A DNA stretch of 64,000 nt from Oscillospiraceae bacterium (GTDB lineage Bacteria > Bacillota > Clostridia > Oscillospirales > CAG-272), in contig SVUG01000002.1 in NCBI GenBank assembly GCA_015063385.1, positions 80,888-144,887 on the forward strand. Reading direction: 5' to 3'. Position 1 is the stretch's first letter, and the number at the start of each line of letters is the position of its first letter. Both the position numbers and the translations under genes were made by a program. Of the stretch, positions 32,992-45,126 are shown piece by piece. The notes beneath the pieces are model-generated. The model was not told the DNA's origin and did no database searches. It saw only the letters and a list, made by a program, of their open reading frames with translations.

Positions 32992-33384
32992 ATGAAATTC
33001 CGGGCTATATGCGAAAATCATCTGTATTCCAAGGCGTATTCAAAGGGCAAGAGAGCGGTGACGTCGGCTCTCGCGGTTTACGTTCTGCCCGACTATCAGG
33101 CCAAGAGATTGGCAAAGGCACATCCGGAAAAACGAGTGGTTAACCGCATTGGTCTTACCACGTCTACAAAGCTCGGAGGAGCAGTGGTCAGAAGCCGCTG
33201 CCGACGGATTATGCGCGAGGGACTCAGGGCGCTTGAGCAGGAGAAAAGGCTCAAGACAGGCTTTCTTATCGTTATCGCAGCGCGCTCGGCATCCGTTAAA
33301 CTCAAGAGCACCGAAATCAAGCGTCAGCTTGACTCGGCATTCACAAAGCTCGGTATGTACTCGGAAGAGAGTAATAATCAATGA
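32992..33384 (+). CDS. rnpA: Ribonuclease P protein component
   Basis: A 130-residue basic protein that binds RNase P RNA and helps tRNA 5' maturation. The family signature is present ([20 protein letters not shown], then RRIMREG). The N-terminus ([12 protein letters not shown]) contains the usual pre-tRNA leader-binding aromatic and basic residues. It overlaps yidD by four bases. Confidence 0.95.
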   Translation: MKFRAICENHLYSKAYSKGKRAVTSALAVYVLPDYQAKRLAKAHPEKRVVNRIGLTTSTKLGGAVVRSRCRRIMREGLRALEQEKRLKTGFLIVIAARSASVKLKSTEIKRQLDSAFTKLGMYSEESNNQ

Positions 33385-33674
33385 GGCACGTTATGATATG
33401 GCTTGTGGGCCTATACCGCAAATTTATATCACCATTAAAACCGCCCTGCTGCAGATTCACACCGACCTGCTCAGCCTATGCCATTGAGGCATACAGAAAA
33501 CGCGGCTTTTTCGTTGGGACAATCCTCACCGTATGGCGCATTCTGCGTTGTAATCCGTTCTCCAAGGGCGGCTACGACCCCGTGCCCGACAAGGGATTTC
33601 GCAACAAAAATATATGCAGGGAAAACGATTGCCAAGAGCATACCGATACGACAAACGAAGAAAAGGATAAATAA
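33381..33674 (+). CDS. yidD: Membrane protein insertion efficiency factor
   Basis: A 97-residue YidD protein with the diagnostic [20 protein letters not shown], three Cys near CCRFTPTC, then AIEAYRKRG and [12 protein letters not shown]. It assists YidC-dependent insertion at the inner membrane surface. The start at 33381 overlaps rnpA; an in-frame Met four codons later has AGG at suitable spacing and may be used instead. Confidence 0.94.
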   Translation: MRHVMIWLVGLYRKFISPLKPPCCRFTPTCSAYAIEAYRKRGFFVGTILTVWRILRCNPFSKGGYDPVPDKGFRNKNICRENDCQEHTDTTNEEKDK

Positions 33675-33676
33675 AA

Positions 33677-34732
33677 ATGTTAGATTGGCTTTACGAGCTG
33701 CTTGGAACTATGCTTTCATGGTTCAGTAGCTTATTCGCAGGAAAATACGTCTTCGGACTTTTACTTTACGCCCTTCTTTTCAAGCTTCTGTTTCTTCCCT
33801 TCTCTATCAAGCAGCAGAAGAATCAGATTAAGATGGCGCTTCTTGCACCCAAAATTGAACTTATCAGAGCTAAATACAAGGGAAGAACCGACCAACCCTC
33901 TATGCAGAAGCAGCAGCAGGAAATTATGGACCTTCAGCAGAAGGAGGGATACAATCCCCTCTCAGGCTGTCTGCCTATGCTCATTCAGATGCCCATAATT
34001 ATCTTCCTTTATAACGTAATAAGAAATCCCCTCTCTCATATTTGCAAAATCAATGACGAGGGCGTTATCAAAATTTACAATCTTCTCAACCCCGAAAATA
34101 CGGTTGAGGCAATCAAGAGCATCGACCAGATTAAGCTTGTTTCCCAGATAAGAAACTACGCAGGCGGCGGACTTGCAGAGTACGACCTCTCAAAGCTGCC
34201 CGACTTTACGCTTTTCGGAACTGACCTTGCGGCTACACCCAGCTTTACCAATATCAGCTGGCTCGTCGCAGTTCCCGTTATCGCAGCGGCTCTCACCTGG
34301 CTTTCTATGTTCCTCTCTCGCAAGTGGAACTCAAACAATGCGACCAATCCCTCGCAGGATGCACAGGCTAACGCTTCGATGAAGATGATGGACATCACCA
34401 TGCCCCTTATGACGCTGTTCTTCGCGTTCGGCTTCTCCGGCATGATGGGTATCTACTGGATTTACCAGTCGGCACTCGGTATTTTGCAGACCTTCATTAT
34501 CTCCCGCGCTATGCCGCTTCCCAAGTTCACCGAGGAGGAGATGCGCGAGATGAGAAAGGCACAGAAGGCTGCCGAAAAGGCACAGCGCTCTGCGGCAAAA
34601 TCTGCACCCAAGTATCGCTCGCTTCACTATATTGACGACGACGATTACGATGCGCTTCCCGAAATCAAGAGCGACGAAAAGAAAAACGGCAATAAGGGTA
34701 TAGACATGGATATGCCCGAGATTAAAGACTGA
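33677..34732 (+). CDS. yidC: YidC/Oxa1-family membrane protein insertase
   Basis: A 351-residue insertase with an N-terminal helix, no lipobox, and the five-helix core: LLLYALLFKLLFLPFSIKQQ (carrying the cytoplasmic hairpin after it), CLPMLIQMPIIIFLYNVIRN, and the C-terminal MTLFFAFGFSGMMGIYW. A charged cytoplasmic tail (about 70 residues, Ala/Lys then Asp-rich) follows. An enlarged extracellular loop of about 70 residues lies between helices 2 and 3. It lies directly after yidD. Confidence 0.94.
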   Translation: MLDWLYELLGTMLSWFSSLFAGKYVFGLLLYALLFKLLFLPFSIKQQKNQIKMALLAPKIELIRAKYKGRTDQPSMQKQQQEIMDLQQKEGYNPLSGCLPMLIQMPIIIFLYNVIRNPLSHICKINDEGVIKIYNLLNPENTVEAIKSIDQIKLVSQIRNYAGGGLAEYDLSKLPDFTLFGTDLAATPSFTNISWLVAVPVIAAALTWLSMFLSRKWNSNNATNPSQDAQANASMKMMDITMPLMTLFFAFGFSGMMGIYWIYQSALGILQTFIISRAMPLPKFTEEEMREMRKAQKAAEKAQRSAAKSAPKYRSLHYIDDDDYDALPEIKSDEKKNGNKGIDMDMPEIKD

Positions 34733-34752
34733 TTATTATAAGGAAAAAAACG

Positions 34753-35631
34753 ATGATTAAAGAAATTACAGCAGTTGGCAAGGATATAATCGAAGCCAAG
34801 GACAACGCCAGAATTGCGCTCGGCGCAGGCGAGCTTGACGACGTACAGTTTGAAATTATAGACGGCGGAACAAAGGGTATTCTCGGTCTGTTTGCAAGAC
34901 CTGCAAAGGTAAGAGCTTTTATCGAGCTTCCCGAGCCCAAGGAAAAGAAGGAAAGAAACCGTCAGAAGAAGAATAAGAACCAGGGCGAGCGTAAGCCCGA
35001 GGGACAGAAGCAAAAGCAGCCAAAGCCCGAGAAGAAGGCAAGCGCACCCAAGAGCGAGGTTATTCCCGAGGAGGTGCTCAAGATGGAGCGCCGCATCGTT
35101 GAGGCGGGCGAGGATATGTCCTACGACTTCGTTAAAACGCTTATTTCCGATATTGGACTCTCTGCCGAGGCAGAGCTTTACTCCTGCGAGGACGGCACCA
35201 GAAGAATCGCCATCGTTGGTGAGGACGCATCCGTGCTTATCGGTCACCACGGTGACACTCTGGACGCGCTTCAGTATCTTGCAAACCTTGCGTCTGCAAG
35301 AAAGAACTCGAAGGGCGAGCGCGACAAGAGCCGCGTGACAATCGACATCGAGGGCTACAGAAAAAAGAGAGAGGAGACTCTGCGCGCACTCGCAAGAAAG
35401 ATGGCGGCAAAGGCTCTTCGCAACAAGAGAAGCGTTATGCTTGAGCCTATGAATGCGTACGAGAGAAGAATCATTCACTCCGAGATTCAGGGCATTGAGG
35501 GCGTAAGCACCAACTCTATCGGCTCGGACAACAACAGAAAAATTGTTATCTTCCTTACCGACAAGAAGCCTGAGGAAATTTTTGAAAGCGATGCCGAGGC
35601 TAACGAGGTAAACGAGGCTAGCGAGGCTTAA
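34753..35631 (+). CDS. jag: RNA-binding protein Jag/KhpB (EloR)
   Basis: A 292-residue protein with a Jag-N domain (residues 1-55, ending GTKGILGLF), a Lys/Glu/Gln-rich linker, a KH domain with the GxxG loop in LIGHHGDTLDALQYL, and a C-terminal R3H domain (MNAYERRIIHSEIQ). It acts with KhpA in RNA-based control of cell elongation in Gram-positives. The gene ends one base before mnmE. Confidence 0.94.
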   Translation: MIKEITAVGKDIIEAKDNARIALGAGELDDVQFEIIDGGTKGILGLFARPAKVRAFIELPEPKEKKERNRQKKNKNQGERKPEGQKQKQPKPEKKASAPKSEVIPEEVLKMERRIVEAGEDMSYDFVKTLISDIGLSAEAELYSCEDGTRRIAIVGEDASVLIGHHGDTLDALQYLANLASARKNSKGERDKSRVTIDIEGYRKKREETLRALARKMAAKALRNKRSVMLEPMNAYERRIIHSEIQGIEGVSTNSIGSDNNRKIVIFLTDKKPEEIFESDAEANEVNEASEA

Positions 35632-35632
35632 A

Positions 35633-37024
35633 ATGAATAATCTGACGCATACAATAGCGGCAGTATCAACCCCACCCGGCAAGGGTGGGGTTGCCATTAT
35701 ACGCATTTCGGGCGAGGGGGCGTTTGATATTGCCGATAAGGTATTTTCGCCCGCTTCCGAAAAAAAGCTCTCGGATTTTGGTCCGAGAGTACAGATATAC
35801 GGTTATATAGTTGACTCGGGTGAGAGGATAGACGACGTGCTTCTCACGCGCTTCCCTGCCCCTCATTCCTACACGGGTGAGGACACCGTGGAGATTGCCT
35901 GCCACGGCGGTATACTCGTTAGCGCCCTCGTGCTCGAGGCGGTATTAAAGGCAGGGGCTATGCCTGCTGCGGCAGGCGAGTTCACTCGTCGCGCGTTTAT
36001 TAACGGCAGAATGTCACTGACCGAGGCGGAGGCCATCTCCGACCTGCTTGAAGCACGCTCGCGCGAGCAGATACGGCTCTCCTCAAGCACCGCACGCGAT
36101 GCACTCTCAACGAAAATCGGCGATATTCGCACAGAGCTCGTTAGCCTTATGAGCTCAATTTACGCGAGAATCGACTATCCCGACGAGGACCTTGGCGACT
36201 TCAGTGACAAAGAGGTGCTCGCGCATTTATATAATATAAGGAAGAAGATTTCTTCCCTGCTCTCGACCTATAAGACGGGCAGAGCCATCAGCGAGGGAGT
36301 CAGGACGGTTATATGCGGAAAGCCGAACGCAGGCAAGAGCTCGCTCTACAACCTGCTCGTCGGTGAGGATGCGGCTATCGTCACCGATATTGCGGGAACG
36401 ACGCGCGACGTGCTCGAAAGAAGCGTTCCGTGCGGAAAAATTATGCTCCGTCTGACCGACACGGCAGGCATACGAGAGGGAGAAAAAATCGACGAGGTTG
36501 AGCGCATAGGAATTGAGCGCAGCCGCGAAATGATTAAAAAAAGCGAACTTTTGTTTGCAATTTTCGACCTTTCTCGTCCATTTGACGAGCAGGACAGGCT
36601 TCTCTGTGATTTAATTCGCGAGTCGAAAGCTCCCAAAATTGCGATACTTAACAAGTCGGATAAGCCAAAGGTGTTCGACTGCGATATGCTCCCCCTGTTC
36701 GACTGCTCTATAACCGCCACTATGCAGGGTGATGGTGGCGAGAGCCTTAAAAAAATCGAGAAGGCTGTCAACGAGCTTTTCACCGATGAGAAAATCCTGG
36801 TCGGTGAGGACGCGGTTATCTTCTCGGCAAGACAGAACGCTGCACTCTCGCGCGCTGATGAATTTATCACGGCGGCGATAGAGAGCATTGAGGCAGGATT
36901 TTCGCAGGATGCGGCATCAAGCGACATCGAAAGAGCGCTCGGCGCTGTCGCAGAGCTTGACGGTCGTGCTGTAAGCGAGGAAATCGTCGCGGATATATTT
37001 TCAAAATTCTGCGTAGGAAAGTAA
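35633..37024 (+). CDS. mnmE: tRNA modification GTPase MnmE
   Basis: A 463-residue protein that with MnmG installs the cmnm5 group at tRNA wobble uridines. The N-terminal folate-binding domain has APHSYTGEDTVEI and AGEFTRRAFINGRM. The inserted GTPase domain has GKPNAGKSS (residues 229-237), GTTRD, DTAGIRE and NKSD. The C-terminus is FCVGK with the catalytic Cys. mnmG is not directly downstream; an RNHCP gene is. Confidence 0.96.
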   Translation: MNNLTHTIAAVSTPPGKGGVAIIRISGEGAFDIADKVFSPASEKKLSDFGPRVQIYGYIVDSGERIDDVLLTRFPAPHSYTGEDTVEIACHGGILVSALVLEAVLKAGAMPAAAGEFTRRAFINGRMSLTEAEAISDLLEARSREQIRLSSSTARDALSTKIGDIRTELVSLMSSIYARIDYPDEDLGDFSDKEVLAHLYNIRKKISSLLSTYKTGRAISEGVRTVICGKPNAGKSSLYNLLVGEDAAIVTDIAGTTRDVLERSVPCGKIMLRLTDTAGIREGEKIDEVERIGIERSREMIKKSELLFAIFDLSRPFDEQDRLLCDLIRESKAPKIAILNKSDKPKVFDCDMLPLFDCSITATMQGDGGESLKKIEKAVNELFTDEKILVGEDAVIFSARQNAALSRADEFITAAIESIEAGFSQDAASSDIERALGAVAELDGRAVSEEIVADIFSKFCVGK

Positions 37025-37041
37025 AGTAAATTCGAAATTAG

Positions 37042-37058
37042 AAATTCGGAATTAAAAA
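37042..37058. repeat. AAATTCGGAATTAAAAA dispersed repeat, after mnmE
   Basis: It is identical over 17 bases to 9122-9138, and preceded by a related AAATTCGAAATTAGA stretch right after the mnmE stop. Confidence 0.75.
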
Positions 37059-37096
37059 CTTAATCCTACAGGCAAAAATGCGAAAGGAAAACCGCT

Positions 37097-37429
37097 ATGG
37101 AAGAAAAGCGTTTTAAGAAAAACGACGAGGGCTTCGTGTGTAAAAACTGCGGCAAGGAGGTGCTCCCTCTCGGATACACCTCTCGAAATCACTGCCCGTT
37201 TTGCCTCTGCTCTCTGCACGTGGATATAAACCCCGGTGACAGAGCCAACGACTGCGGCGGTATACTTCGCCCCATTCAGACGCTCCCCGACTCAAAGCGC
37301 GGATACATTATTATTCACCGCTGCGACAAATGCGGTGCTACCGTACGAAACCGTGCGGCGCACGAGGCTAAAATTCAGCCCGACGACAACGATTTGCTTA
37401 TTAAGCTCACGGCTGGAATAGGCAGATAA
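37097..37429 (+). CDS. RNHCP-domain zinc-ribbon protein
   Basis: A 110-residue protein with the RNHCP domain, named for its RNHCPFC core (visible here as SRNHCPFCLCS). Two further Cys pairs, CKNCG and CDKCG, indicate one or two zinc ribbons. The function of the family is unknown; RNA association is often suggested because of its neighbours, and here it follows mnmE. A terminator follows directly. Confidence 0.9.
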   Translation: MEEKRFKKNDEGFVCKNCGKEVLPLGYTSRNHCPFCLCSLHVDINPGDRANDCGGILRPIQTLPDSKRGYIIIHRCDKCGATVRNRAAHEAKIQPDDNDLLIKLTAGIGR

Positions 37430-37438
37430 TTGAATAGT

Positions 37439-37466
37439 AAAACGGATGCTTTTGCGTCCGTTTTTC
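37439..37466 (+). terminator. Terminator after the RNHCP gene
   Basis: AAACGGATGC-tttt-GCGTCCGTTT with one T-G pair, followed by TTC and a T-rich run. Confidence 0.85.
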
Positions 37467-37559
37467 TTTTTACCCCGAAATCTTGCACTAGAAAAACATT
37501 GGCTTTTTGTATATTTTTTTATATTTTATGTGTTAAAATATTAACTTTTAAGTATATAC

Positions 37560-37588
37560 TTGATTTCAGAGAGCATTTGTGCTAGAAT
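37560..37588 (+). promoter_or_regulatory. Promoter of the ATP synthase operon
   Basis: TTGATT (37560-37565), 17-base spacer, TAGAAT (37583-37588) with TGC before it (extended -10). About 105 bases of AT-rich leader precede the first gene. Confidence 0.75.
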
Positions 37589-37692
37589 ACTATCGTGGAA
37601 ATATAGGATTTTTTAACCAATATAACCAAAAATTTCCGTTTGGTAGTAGGAATAAGAAAACGACGCCCCCGAGGCTTTGATTGGAGAAGGAT

Positions 37693-37974
37693 ATGTATAA
37701 AAAGCTCGTCAGCGCGCTTTACGTGCTTAATATCGTATCTCAGGCAATTTTTACGCTTGCCTTGCCCATTGGTCTTGGCGTGCTCGCTTCCTATCTGCTT
37801 ACAAAGCACGCAGGCGCACCGTCGTGGATTTGGGCGTTGCTTATCGTGCTTGGCGCTATGTCGGGACTTTATTCTATGATAAAATTCATTTTGTCCGCCA
37901 CGGCGGGACTTGAAAGGCTCGAAAAGGAGCACAATACTAAAGAGAAAAAAGAAAATTCAGGTAATGAAACATGA
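37693..37974 (+). CDS. atpZ: AtpZ/AtpI-like accessory protein of the ATP synthase operon
   Basis: A 93-residue, two-helix membrane protein in the usual AtpZ place at the operon head. The ATG at 37693 follows GGAGAAGG; an upstream TTG in frame overlaps that site. The first helix is FTLALPIGLGVLASYLL and the second WIWALLIVLGAMSGLYSMIKF, followed by a charged tail. AtpZ/I proteins aid c-ring assembly or Mg/Ca entry. It overlaps the next gene by four bases. Confidence 0.8.
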   Translation: MYKKLVSALYVLNIVSQAIFTLALPIGLGVLASYLLTKHAGAPSWIWALLIVLGAMSGLYSMIKFILSATAGLERLEKEHNTKEKKENSGNET

Positions 37975-38435
37975 ATGAAAACAAGCTTTCAGGGAAGGAA
38001 ATAATTACTCTTCTCGTTTTAGAGACCTTGGTAGCCGTGCTGGTTGTCGGCGGATTTCTGATATTTGATATACTCGGACTCTACGACTTTTCCTGGCAGG
38101 TTATCAGCGGTGCGGTGCTGGGCGTTGCGGTAATAGTGCTCAACTACCTTTTCCTCACCGTGTCGGTCAACCGCGCGGTAAATAATTATCTTGCCCTGCG
38201 CGGAGAGCGAGAGATGGACGAGGAGGAGGCGGCAAAATTCGCTGCCGAGAACTCTATGCCTATACAGAACGCTATAAAGACCTCGTTCATTACGAGAAGC
38301 GCGACTATGGTTCTGGCACTTTTGGTTGCCTTTCTCACGAAGTGGTTTCATCCGCTGGCAACGGTAATCCCGCTGCTTTCGTTCAGGCCGCTTTTGCACA
38401 TTATTGAAACTATAAAAGGAAAAGCTGGAAAATGA
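37971..38435 (+). CDS. ATP synthase subunit I-like membrane protein
   Basis: A 154-residue protein with four predicted helices in the atpI position just before atpB. Helix 2 (VISGAVLGVAVIVLNYLFLTV) and the C-terminal pair match the ATP synthase I family layout. Overlaps of four bases on both sides tie it to the operon. Assembly-factor role is inferred from position. Confidence 0.75.
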   Translation: MNENKLSGKEIITLLVLETLVAVLVVGGFLIFDILGLYDFSWQVISGAVLGVAVIVLNYLFLTVSVNRAVNNYLALRGEREMDEEEAAKFAAENSMPIQNAIKTSFITRSATMVLALLVAFLTKWFHPLATVIPLLSFRPLLHIIETIKGKAGK

Positions 38436-39373
38436 AGAAAAAGAAGAATTTACTCGGTTTGTCAATATTTCTTGCCTTGCTTCTGATAATCGGTGTGCTT
38501 TCAGCACTCGTGCTCGTCTTCTACGACTATATTCCCGTCTCAGACGATGATGGGGCGCTTATCTCACCCGAGGGCTCAAGAATCATTCTGGGTATTCCTG
38601 CGTTGCAGGAAATATCAAAAAATATTCCGCTGCTCGAGCTTGGCAATCCTATAACGCAAACCACGTTGTCAATACTCGCAGTGACGCTGCTCCTTATTAT
38701 CCTTGCCGCACTTCTTACGAAAAATCTTTCAAAGCGTCCCGGCAAGGTACAGGTCGTGCTTGAAAAGCTTATATCCATGCTTTACGGTCTTGTAGAGGAT
38801 ACTATGGGCAAGCATAATGTTAAGTTTGCGCCTTATATCGGCACGCTGTTTTTGAGCTCGATTGTCGGCACGCTTATCGGAATGACGCAGATTATTCCCT
38901 CCGTCACAAAGGACCTCTCGGTCACTCTCGCTTGGGCGCTCGTCACAACCGCTCTGGTGTGGTATAACAATATTAAAAACTTCGGATTTAAGGCATGGCT
39001 TAAGGGCTTTACAGAGCCTATCGTGGTCATGACGCCTATGAATATCGTCTCCGAAATCGCACAGCCTATTTCTCTTGCATTCCGTCATTTCGGAAACGTG
39101 GCGGGCGGCGGAGTACTTACGGCGCTTATTTATTCGGCGCTTGCAGGACTTTCGGGTCTGATTTTCGGTTGGATTCCCGGATTCATCGGCACTATTCCCT
39201 TCTTCCAGGTCGGTATACCCGCCTTTCTCTCGATTTACTTCGACCTCTTCTCAGGCTTCGTGCAGGCGCTGGTATTCTCGCTTCTGACGATGGTTTACGT
39301 CGGTGGTGCTTGCCCTCCGCCCGAGGAGATTCCGGAAGAAAGACGTGCAAAGCTTGAGAAAAAAGCAAATTAA
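38432..39373 (+). CDS. atpB: F0F1 ATP synthase subunit a
   Basis: A 313-residue stator subunit that forms the ion half-channels next to the c-ring. The essential Arg is in ISLAFRHFGNVAGG (canonical LxLRLFGN), preceded by the conserved MNIVSEIAQP. The penultimate helix has FQVGIPAFLSIYFDLFSGFVQ. Two N-terminal extensions with an extracellular loop make it somewhat longer than E. coli AtpB. It precedes atpE in standard order. Confidence 0.94.
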   Translation: MKKKKNLLGLSIFLALLLIIGVLSALVLVFYDYIPVSDDDGALISPEGSRIILGIPALQEISKNIPLLELGNPITQTTLSILAVTLLLIILAALLTKNLSKRPGKVQVVLEKLISMLYGLVEDTMGKHNVKFAPYIGTLFLSSIVGTLIGMTQIIPSVTKDLSVTLAWALVTTALVWYNNIKNFGFKAWLKGFTEPIVVMTPMNIVSEIAQPISLAFRHFGNVAGGGVLTALIYSALAGLSGLIFGWIPGFIGTIPFFQVGIPAFLSIYFDLFSGFVQALVFSLLTMVYVGGACPPPEEIPEERRAKLEKKAN

Positions 39374-39402
39374 AATACAAAAAAAAATAAAATAAATTCT
39401 AG

Positions 39403-39645
<243 letters not shown>

Positions 39646-39689
39646 TTTTCATTTGAAGAAAAAAGAACTAAGTAAGGAAGGATTATGCC

Positions 39690-40214
39690 ATGGAATTTCA
39701 ATGGTTTCTAGAAAAATTTGAGGCATTCGTCGGTGTAAATCCATGGACGATGATTTTCGCGTGGCTCAACCTTCTTATCCTTTATCTTTTCCTTAAAAAG
39801 CTGGCGTTTAATCCGCTGAAGAATATGATTGACTCAAGGCAAAAGGAAATTGACGACATGTATTCGGAAGCAGAGGAGGCACAGAAATCTGCCGAGGTGC
39901 TCAAGGCAGAGTATGAAGAAAAGATAAGCCACGCAACCGAAGAGAGCGAGGAAATTCTGAAGAGCGCGGTCAGACGCGCACAGCTTAAGGAGGAGGAAAT
40001 TCTCCGCACGGCTGACGCTGAGGCTGCACGCACTCTTGAGCGTGCCGAGGAGCAGATTGAGCTGGAAAAGAAGCGCGCACTCGGTGAGATTAAGGACGAG
40101 GTTTCCTCAATGGCTATCGGAATCGCTTCTGCGGTTATCGAGCGCGACGTGGACGAGGATAAGCACAGAGAGCTTATCGACGACTTTATAAATAATATGG
40201 GGAACGAGCAATGA
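39690..40214 (+). CDS. atpF: F0F1 ATP synthase subunit b
   Basis: A 174-residue peripheral-stalk subunit with one N-terminal helix (WTMIFAWLNLLILYLFLKKL) and a long charged coiled coil thereafter. The conserved region near the membrane (FNPLKNMIDSRQKEID) is present. It overlaps atpH by four bases. Confidence 0.94.
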   Translation: MEFQWFLEKFEAFVGVNPWTMIFAWLNLLILYLFLKKLAFNPLKNMIDSRQKEIDDMYSEAEEAQKSAEVLKAEYEEKISHATEESEEILKSAVRRAQLKEEEILRTADAEAARTLERAEEQIELEKKRALGEIKDEVSSMAIGIASAVIERDVDEDKHRELIDDFINNMGNEQ

Positions 40215-40744
40215 CGGCGGCCTATGAATATGCAAGAGCGATGTTTATGATAAGCGAGGAGGAGCACTGCTCCGACAAAATGCGCGACGAGGTTGAGATT
40301 GTAAGGGCTACCTTCCTCTCAAACCCCGATTATTCGCAGCTTCTCGACACCCCCGCGCTTCCAAAGGACAAGAGGCTCGGGCTGATTGACGAGGCGTTTT
40401 CCTCACTTAACCCCTCGCTCGTAAATTTAATTAAAATTTTATCTGAAATGCGGCTTTCCTACGTTTTCCCGAAGCTCGCAGAGGAGTATTTCGCGCTTTA
40501 CGACCAGTCGCGCGGAATTCTGCGTGCAGAGGCTATCACCGCCACCCCGCTGACCAAGGCGCAGAGCGATGCTATCGTTAAAAAGCTTTCGGCTATGACG
40601 GGCAATACGGTCATTCTCAAAAACACCGTTGACCCCTCTATTCTCGGCGGTGTGAAGCTGCGCTACGGCGGTATTCAGCTTGACGGCTCTGTTAAAGAGA
40701 GGCTTAACAAGTTTGAATCCGCACTCAAGAGCACCGTCGTCTGA
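40211..40744 (+). CDS. atpH: F0F1 ATP synthase subunit delta
   Basis: A 177-residue OSCP/delta protein. The N-terminal helical domain (YEYARAMFMISEEEHC) and the C-terminal strand-rich end (VDPSILGGVKLRYGGIQLDG) are diagnostic. It links the b stalk to the alpha3beta3 head. Confidence 0.94.
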   Translation: MTAAYEYARAMFMISEEEHCSDKMRDEVEIVRATFLSNPDYSQLLDTPALPKDKRLGLIDEAFSSLNPSLVNLIKILSEMRLSYVFPKLAEEYFALYDQSRGILRAEAITATPLTKAQSDAIVKKLSAMTGNTVILKNTVDPSILGGVKLRYGGIQLDGSVKERLNKFESALKSTVV

Positions 40745-40795
40745 CGGTGAGCTAAAAAATATCTCTGCCACTCGGCAGAGGGAAAGAAGAACAAG

Positions 40796-42307
40796 ATGCA
40801 GTCTAAATTAGATGATATCAGCAAGATAATTAAAGAGCAAATTAAGAACTACTCGAGAGAAACCGAGCAGGACGAGATTGGCTACGTTATCTCTGTTGGC
40901 GACGGTATTTCCAAGGTTTTCGGACTCGATAAGTGCAAGGCAAACGAGCTTCTTGAGTTTTCTAACGGCACGTTCGGCATGGCACTCAACCTTGAGGAGA
41001 AGCTCGTAAGCGCGGTGCTTCTCGGTACTGACGTCGGCATCGCAGAGGGCAGCGTGGTTAAGCGTACGGGCAGAGTCGTCTCCGTTCCCGTAGGCGAGCG
41101 CCTTATCGGTCGTGTAGTCAACGCTCTCGGTCAGCCCATCGACGCCAAGGGTCCCATCGTAGCAAGCGATTACAGCCCTATTGAGCGCAAGGCTTACGGC
41201 ATTATTGAAAGAAAATCGGTTTCCGTGCCGCTGCAGACGGGTATCAAGGCTATCGACTCTATGATACCTATAGGCAGAGGTCAGCGTGAGCTTATTATCG
41301 GTGACAGACAGACCGGTAAGACGGTTATCGCAACCGACACTATTATAAATCAGAAGGGCAAGAACGTTATCTGTATCTACGTTGCAATAGGTCAGAAGCA
41401 GTCCACCGTCACTAACGTGGTTGACACGCTTTATAAGAGCGGTGCTATGGATTATACCATAGTCGTCAGCGCTACCGCGGCGGAATCTGCGCCCCTTCAG
41501 TATATCGCACCCTACGCAGGCTGTGCTATGGGCGAGTACTTTATGGATAAGGGCCGCGACGTGCTTATCGTGTACGACGACCTCTCCAAGCACGCGGTTG
41601 CTTACCGTGCGCTCTCGCTTCTTATCAGACGTCCTCCGGGCCGTGAGGCATATCCCGGTGACGTATTCTACCTGCACTCAAGACTCCTTGAGCGTGCGGC
41701 AAGGCTTGCTCCGGAATACGGTGGCGGCTCGCTGACCGCACTCCCGATTATTGAGACGCAGGCGGGTGACGTTTCGGCGTACATTCCCACTAACGTAATT
41801 TCTATCACCGACGGTCAGATATTCCTTGAGTCAGAGCTCTTCCACTCGGGCGTTCGCCCCGCGGTTAACCCCGGTATCTCGGTATCCCGAGTAGGCGGTA
41901 ATGCTCAGATTAAGGCTATGAAAAAGGTTGCGGGAACTCTTAAGCTGCTCTACTCGCAGTACAGAGAGCTTGCAGGCTTTGCACAGTTTGGCTCCGACCT
42001 TGACGCAGACACCAAGGCTCGTCTTGAGCAGGGTAAGCGCATCGTTGAGGTGCTCAAGCAGAACAGAAACTCGCCTATCGCGGTAGAGCTTCAGGTGGCT
42101 ATCATCTACGCGGTGGTTAACAATATGCTCTCAGACGTTGCCACAGAGTCCATCTCCGACTTTGAAGCAGAGCTCTTTGAGTACCTCGTAGCGACCAAGG
42201 ATTCTCTCCTTGCATCTATTCGCGACACGGGTGTTATCAGCGCCGAGGCAGAGGCAGAGCTTAAGGAAGCAATCATTAAATGCAAGGAAAAATTCACTAA
42301 TAAGTAA
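40796..42307 (+). CDS. atpA: F0F1 ATP synthase subunit alpha
   Basis: A 503-residue non-catalytic nucleotide-binding subunit. Walker A is GDRQTGKT (about residues 169-176). The Arg finger region is [15 protein letters not shown] with the SRVGG motif before it. Full family length. AAGAAGAAC-type purine-rich spacing rather than a strong AGGAGG precedes the start. Confidence 0.98.
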   Translation: MQSKLDDISKIIKEQIKNYSRETEQDEIGYVISVGDGISKVFGLDKCKANELLEFSNGTFGMALNLEEKLVSAVLLGTDVGIAEGSVVKRTGRVVSVPVGERLIGRVVNALGQPIDAKGPIVASDYSPIERKAYGIIERKSVSVPLQTGIKAIDSMIPIGRGQRELIIGDRQTGKTVIATDTIINQKGKNVICIYVAIGQKQSTVTNVVDTLYKSGAMDYTIVVSATAAESAPLQYIAPYAGCAMGEYFMDKGRDVLIVYDDLSKHAVAYRALSLLIRRPPGREAYPGDVFYLHSRLLERAARLAPEYGGGSLTALPIIETQAGDVSAYIPTNVISITDGQIFLESELFHSGVRPAVNPGISVSRVGGNAQIKAMKKVAGTLKLLYSQYRELAGFAQFGSDLDADTKARLEQGKRIVEVLKQNRNSPIAVELQVAIIYAVVNNMLSDVATESISDFEAELFEYLVATKDSLLASIRDTGVISAEAEAELKEAIIKCKEKFTNK

Positions 42308-42359
42308 ATTACGCTTTGCATTTTAACAACATTAAGAAGAAAGGAAGGCGAAAAAAGAT

Positions 42360-44644
<2,285 letters not shown>

Positions 44645-44662
44645 GGTCAGAGGTGCAGCCGA

Positions 44663-45064
44663 ATGAGAGCCTTTCACCTTGAAATTGTCACTCCCGACGG
44701 TCTTGCTTTTAACGGCGAGGTAGAGAGCTTGCTCATCAGAACTGATGACGGTGACGCCGAAATTCTTTGCGGTCACGCAGATTTTCTCGCTTCCATCGGA
44801 ACAGGCAGAGCAAGACTTCTTATAGACGGAAAGCCAAGATATGCATCTGTTTCCGGCGGATTCGTTTCGGTATGTGACGGCGTCACAAGAGTCGTAGCTA
44901 TCACATTTGAGTTCGCAGAGGATATAGACGTCAATCGTGCAAAAGCTGCTAAAGAGCGCGCCGAGGCGGCTCTCTCGCGAGCTAGTGGCGAGCGCGAGGA
45001 GCTCGTCGCCAAGGCAAAGCTTGCGCGAGCTGTAAGCCGTATTAACGTCGCGGAGTTATTGTAA
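44663..45064 (+). CDS. atpC: F0F1 ATP synthase subunit epsilon
   Basis: A 133-residue protein with the N-terminal beta sandwich (LEIVTPDGLAFNGEVESLLI, GDAEILCGHADFLASIGTG) and a C-terminal two-helix domain rich in Ala and Glu that can inhibit ATP hydrolysis. GAGGTG lies upstream. It ends the operon; a terminator follows. Confidence 0.95.
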   Translation: MRAFHLEIVTPDGLAFNGEVESLLIRTDDGDAEILCGHADFLASIGTGRARLLIDGKPRYASVSGGFVSVCDGVTRVVAITFEFAEDIDVNRAKAAKERAEAALSRASGEREELVAKAKLARAVSRINVAELL

Positions 45065-45072
45065 TTTAAAAG

Positions 45073-45120
45073 AAAACACCCGGTTTTGTAAGTCTAACTT
45101 TACAAAATCAGGTGTTTTTT
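45073..45120 (+). terminator. Terminator of the ATP synthase operon
   Basis: AAAACACC and TTTTGTAA pair with TTACAAAA and GGTGTTTT, with an internal 3-base mismatch, followed by T-run. It is also usable for the convergent ribU. Confidence 0.88.
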
Positions 45121-45126
45121 CATTTA

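Noticed and set aside
34645..35706. 353-codon minus-strand frame opposite jag
   Set aside because: Antisense shadow; the plus strand has clear KH and R3H domains and correct spacing to neighbours.
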